Source: Kitasatospora phosalacinea
Lineage (GTDB): Bacteria > Actinomycetota > Actinomycetes > Streptomycetales > Streptomycetaceae
Assembly (NCBI RefSeq): GCF_000717185.1
Contig: NZ_JNYE01000021.1
Location: 13,771-77,770, forward strand
Direction: 5' to 3'
Length of the DNA stretch: 64,000 bases
The notes below the pieces were generated by a model. It saw only the letters and a program-made list of their open reading frames with translations, did not search any database and was not told the origin of the DNA. Position numbers and translations under genes: made by a program. This document shows positions 62,178 to 64,000 of the stretch, piece by piece (the stretch's first letter is position 1; each line of letters starts with the position of its first letter).

Positions 62178-62197
62178 CGCCCGCCGCCCCGCAACGC

Positions 62198-62235
62198 CGA
62201 CTGCCCGGCCCCCGCACGCGGGGGCCGGGCAGTCG
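62198..62235. terminator. 17-bp perfect terminator between convergent genes
   Basis: Arms 62198-62214 and 62219-62235 pair perfectly around a 4-nt loop, between the plus-strand unknown gene and the minus-strand lipoprotein gene. Confidence 0.85.
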
Positions 62236-62252
62236 CTCGTCGCTCGGGGCCG

Positions 62253-62669
62253 TCAGCCGGCCGCCTTGGCCAGCAGGTAGCCGCTGCAGGGGTCGTCCGG
62301 CTCACCGTAGACGCACAGCGAGAGCTTCCCGTCCTTCTCCGTCGACACCAGGTCTATCGGGTACGGCTCCAGCCCACCGGCCGGGATGTCGAACCTCAGT
62401 TCCAGGCCGGTGTGCCGGGCGTTCCCGGTGTCGGTGAACTTCCAGTTCCCCTCCCGGTCGGCGCCGCCCCGGTCCAGCGCCCCGGACGCCGGGACGGCGT
62501 TGGTCGAGAACCGTCCGCCGTCCTCGAGGACGACGGTGACCTCTCCGGGCGCCTCCCACGTGCCGATGACCTTGGCGTCGGACAGTTCGGGACCACTGGC
62601 GGAACCTCCGCAGGCGGCAAGGCCCAGCGCGGCGATTCCGCACAGCAGGAGCGCAGATCTTGATCTCAT
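62253..62669 (-). CDS. Putative lipoprotein, possible Rhs immunity protein
   Basis: A 138-residue lipoprotein. The signal peptide is RSRSALLLCGIAALGLAAC with a lipobox near LAAC. The mature domain is a short beta-rich fold (KVIGTWEAPGEVTVVLEDGG, NWKFTDTGNARHTGLELR), with a disulfide-capable C-terminal pair (LCVYGEPDDPCSGY). It directly follows the Rhs C-terminal gene on the same strand, 39 bases from it, so it is a candidate outer-face immunity partner; no family was recognised. ATG 62669 fits the signal peptide, while an upstream start would add five residues. Confidence 0.8.
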   Translation of the reverse strand: MRSRSALLLCGIAALGLAACGGSASGPELSDAKVIGTWEAPGEVTVVLEDGGRFSTNAVPASGALDRGGADREGNWKFTDTGNARHTGLELRFDIPAGGLEPYPIDLVSTEKDGKLSLCVYGEPDDPCSGYLLAKAAG

Positions 62670-62708
62670 CGGTTTCTGGTTCACCAATCGAACGGGGAAG
62701 GGCGGGGG

Positions 62709-64000
62709 TTACCGGTAGTAGGTCCTGTTCATGTCGTACACCTCGGTCCAGTACACCTCCACCTTGATGCTCGCACCCAGGCCCGTAGTGGTGTCGCTGG
62801 TCGGGAAACTGACGCCGGGAAGCATCTGGGCCTTGCCGCAGGCATGGTCGTGGCAGAAGGACGTCCAGCCGATGGTGTTCGTCGCGTGGAAGTTGACCAT
62901 CATCTTCTTGTTCACCCGGTCCGCCTTGACGACCTGGTACTTCAAGGTGTAGCTACCGAACACCGCATCCACCCGGTTCGAATCGGAGCCTCCCCACAGC
63001 CCGGAGACGGCCTTGCTGAGGTCGACACCCGCGTAGTTCAGGCCCTTCAGGTCGACTCCCTGCAAACCGGTCAGGTTGTACAGGTCGATGAGCCCCTCGA
63101 GCTTGCCGACGGTCCTGGAGTCGGCCACCCAGTCCCCCTCACGAACACCGTGGGACTTCCACTCGCCGTACAGCTCCTTCTGGATCTCCTTGACGTGGTC
63201 ATCGCTGTTGAGCATGGCGGCGATACGGGAGTCGGAGCCGAAGAGCAGGGTGGGCGTCTTCTCGCCGTCCCCGTTCCACCACATGTTGACGATGTCCTCG
63301 GGGGTGAGTCCCTTGGTCTCTTCGCCGGAGCGGTAGGGGGTGTGGATGCTTCCCACCTCACCGGAGTAGGTGGCGGCCGGCGGGCAGTCGTGGCCGATCG
63401 TCTCGACCTTGGCGTACGTGTTGCCGGAGCACGGCTTACCGGTGACCAGGTGCTGGTTGTAGGTCTTGAAGTAGCTCTGGGTCAGTTCGTTCGCCTTCTT
63501 GATGGTGGCGTTGTTCTTGTCGACGCACGCCTGGTCGCAGACCGGCTCGATGTCGTCGGTACGCTCCCCGGTGGGGTCCGAGTTGGTCACCGGGTTGCCG
63601 CTCGCGTAGCCGTAGCCGCCGAGCTGCTGCGGGTCGTTGGGGTCGAAGACCGGGTCCGCGCTGATGAACCGGCCGAGTGCGGGGTCGTACTCGCGGGCGC
63701 CGACGTCGGTGTAGCCGGTGGTGGGGCTGACCGGCTTGGCGAGGAAACCCCTGGTGGGGAGACCATGGCGACGGCCTTGCCGCCCAGGTTGTAGGTGCGC
63801 ACCGCGCCGAGCAGGGTGTTCGGGGCGACGGAGGTGTTGACCACGACCTCGGTGTCACCGGCGAACAGCGTGGTCCGGCCCGAGCCGATGTCGCGGCGGA
63901 CGAGCAGGTTGCCGTCCGCGTCGTAGACGTACTTGGTGACGGCGCTGCCCTGGGTGATGGTGTCCACCCGGCCCTCGGGGGTCCAGGTGAGGACCTGTCC
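62709..64000 (-). pseudogene. Rhs-family toxin gene, frame-broken C-terminal end (5' part outside window)
   Basis: Upstream part (from 64000 down to about 63760): Rhs core repeats are clear (YVYDADGNLLVRRDIGSG, TTLFAGDTEVVVN, RTYNLGGKAVAM). Near 63755-63765 the frame is lost. Downstream, in another frame, the standard closing Rhs motif appears (RGFLAKPVSPTTGYTDVGAR, EYDPALGRFISADPVFDPND, PQQLGGYGYASGNPVTNSDP). The usual 40-60 residues between these parts are missing, so a small deletion shifted the frame; the upstream frame stops at 63587. A C-terminal toxin-like domain of about 270 residues follows, less GC-rich than its neighbours, from about VCDQACVDKNNATIK to VYWTEVYDMNRTYYR. I do not recognise its family. 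Confidence 0.78.

Noticed and set aside
1..64000. Antibiotic biosynthetic cluster, prophage, insertion sequence or tRNA-linked island
   Set aside because: No PKS, NRPS, terpene or lanthipeptide genes, no integrase or transposase, and no tRNA were recognised on either strand.

Overview
The window is very GC-rich, has no rRNA or tRNA genes, and encodes chaplins, rodlins, BldN/RsbN, Rex and BdtA. It is therefore chromosomal DNA from a Streptomyces or Kitasatospora-type actinomycete (family Streptomycetaceae); the genus cannot be settled by reading alone. Much of the gene order agrees with what I remember of the S. coelicolor heme/rex/bldN and pan/nad/nuoD2 neighbourhoods. No software was run: function calls rest on motifs read by eye.

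Layout. 1-3.5 kb: a TlpA-type lipoprotein, a histidine phosphatase and hemL. 3.5-11.5 kb: accessory metabolism and regulation, comprising a LysR/dehydrogenase pair, a PEBP protein, an alkylsulfatase-like enzyme, a GntR/ATPase-fold pair, an N-acetylglucosamine-kinase-like protein and a DUF4291 protein. 11.5-15.7 kb: a cell-surface cluster of three short chaplins, two rodlins and three small secreted proteins of unknown role. 15.8-16.7 kb: an RNA-ligase-like protein with an added N-terminal DNA-binding-like segment. 16.7-22.7 kb: hemB, hemD, hemC, hemA and rex, with a near-perfect Rex operator upstream of rex. 22.8-30.6 kb: a DnaQ-type exonuclease, a glutaredoxin, a HAD phosphatase, bldN, rsbN, an acyltransferase/epimerase pair, the tiny ribosomal protein bS22 and bdtA. 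30.7-43.7 kb: mostly core metabolism (acuC, proC, ilvD) and conserved unknowns. 43.7-44.1 kb: an intergenic repeat array. 44.1-50 kb: a Ppx/GppA phosphatase, then a polymorphic toxin locus (WXG100-like protein, 1054-residue toxin with a papain-fold deamidase-like C-terminus, two-module immunity protein). 50-55.4 kb: a conserved unknown, nuoD2, a MidA/NDUFAF7-type methyltransferase and a two-component system. 55.5-61.3 kb: a pantothenate/NAD/CoA cluster (DUF2520 protein, panC, panD, nadB, nadC, coaX). 61.5-64 kb: a conserved unknown, a lipoprotein and the frame-broken end of an Rhs toxin gene.

How it fits together. Heme synthesis is controlled by NADH/NAD+ through Rex. Aerial development is represented by sigma factor BldN, its anti-sigma RsbN and plausible BldN targets (chaplins, rodlins) a few kilobases away. 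BldN-like promoters (-35 CGTAAC-like, -10 CGTTGG-like) can be read upstream of rsbN, one chaplin and one rodlin. Several genes look leaderless: a TANNNT-type -10 hexamer sits 6-8 bases before the start codon. The most unusual items are the 40-bp perfect palindrome containing two head-to-head DnaA boxes, the RNA ligase fusion, the two toxin loci, the 41-bp repeat array, and the pairing of nuoD with a MidA-type methyltransferase.
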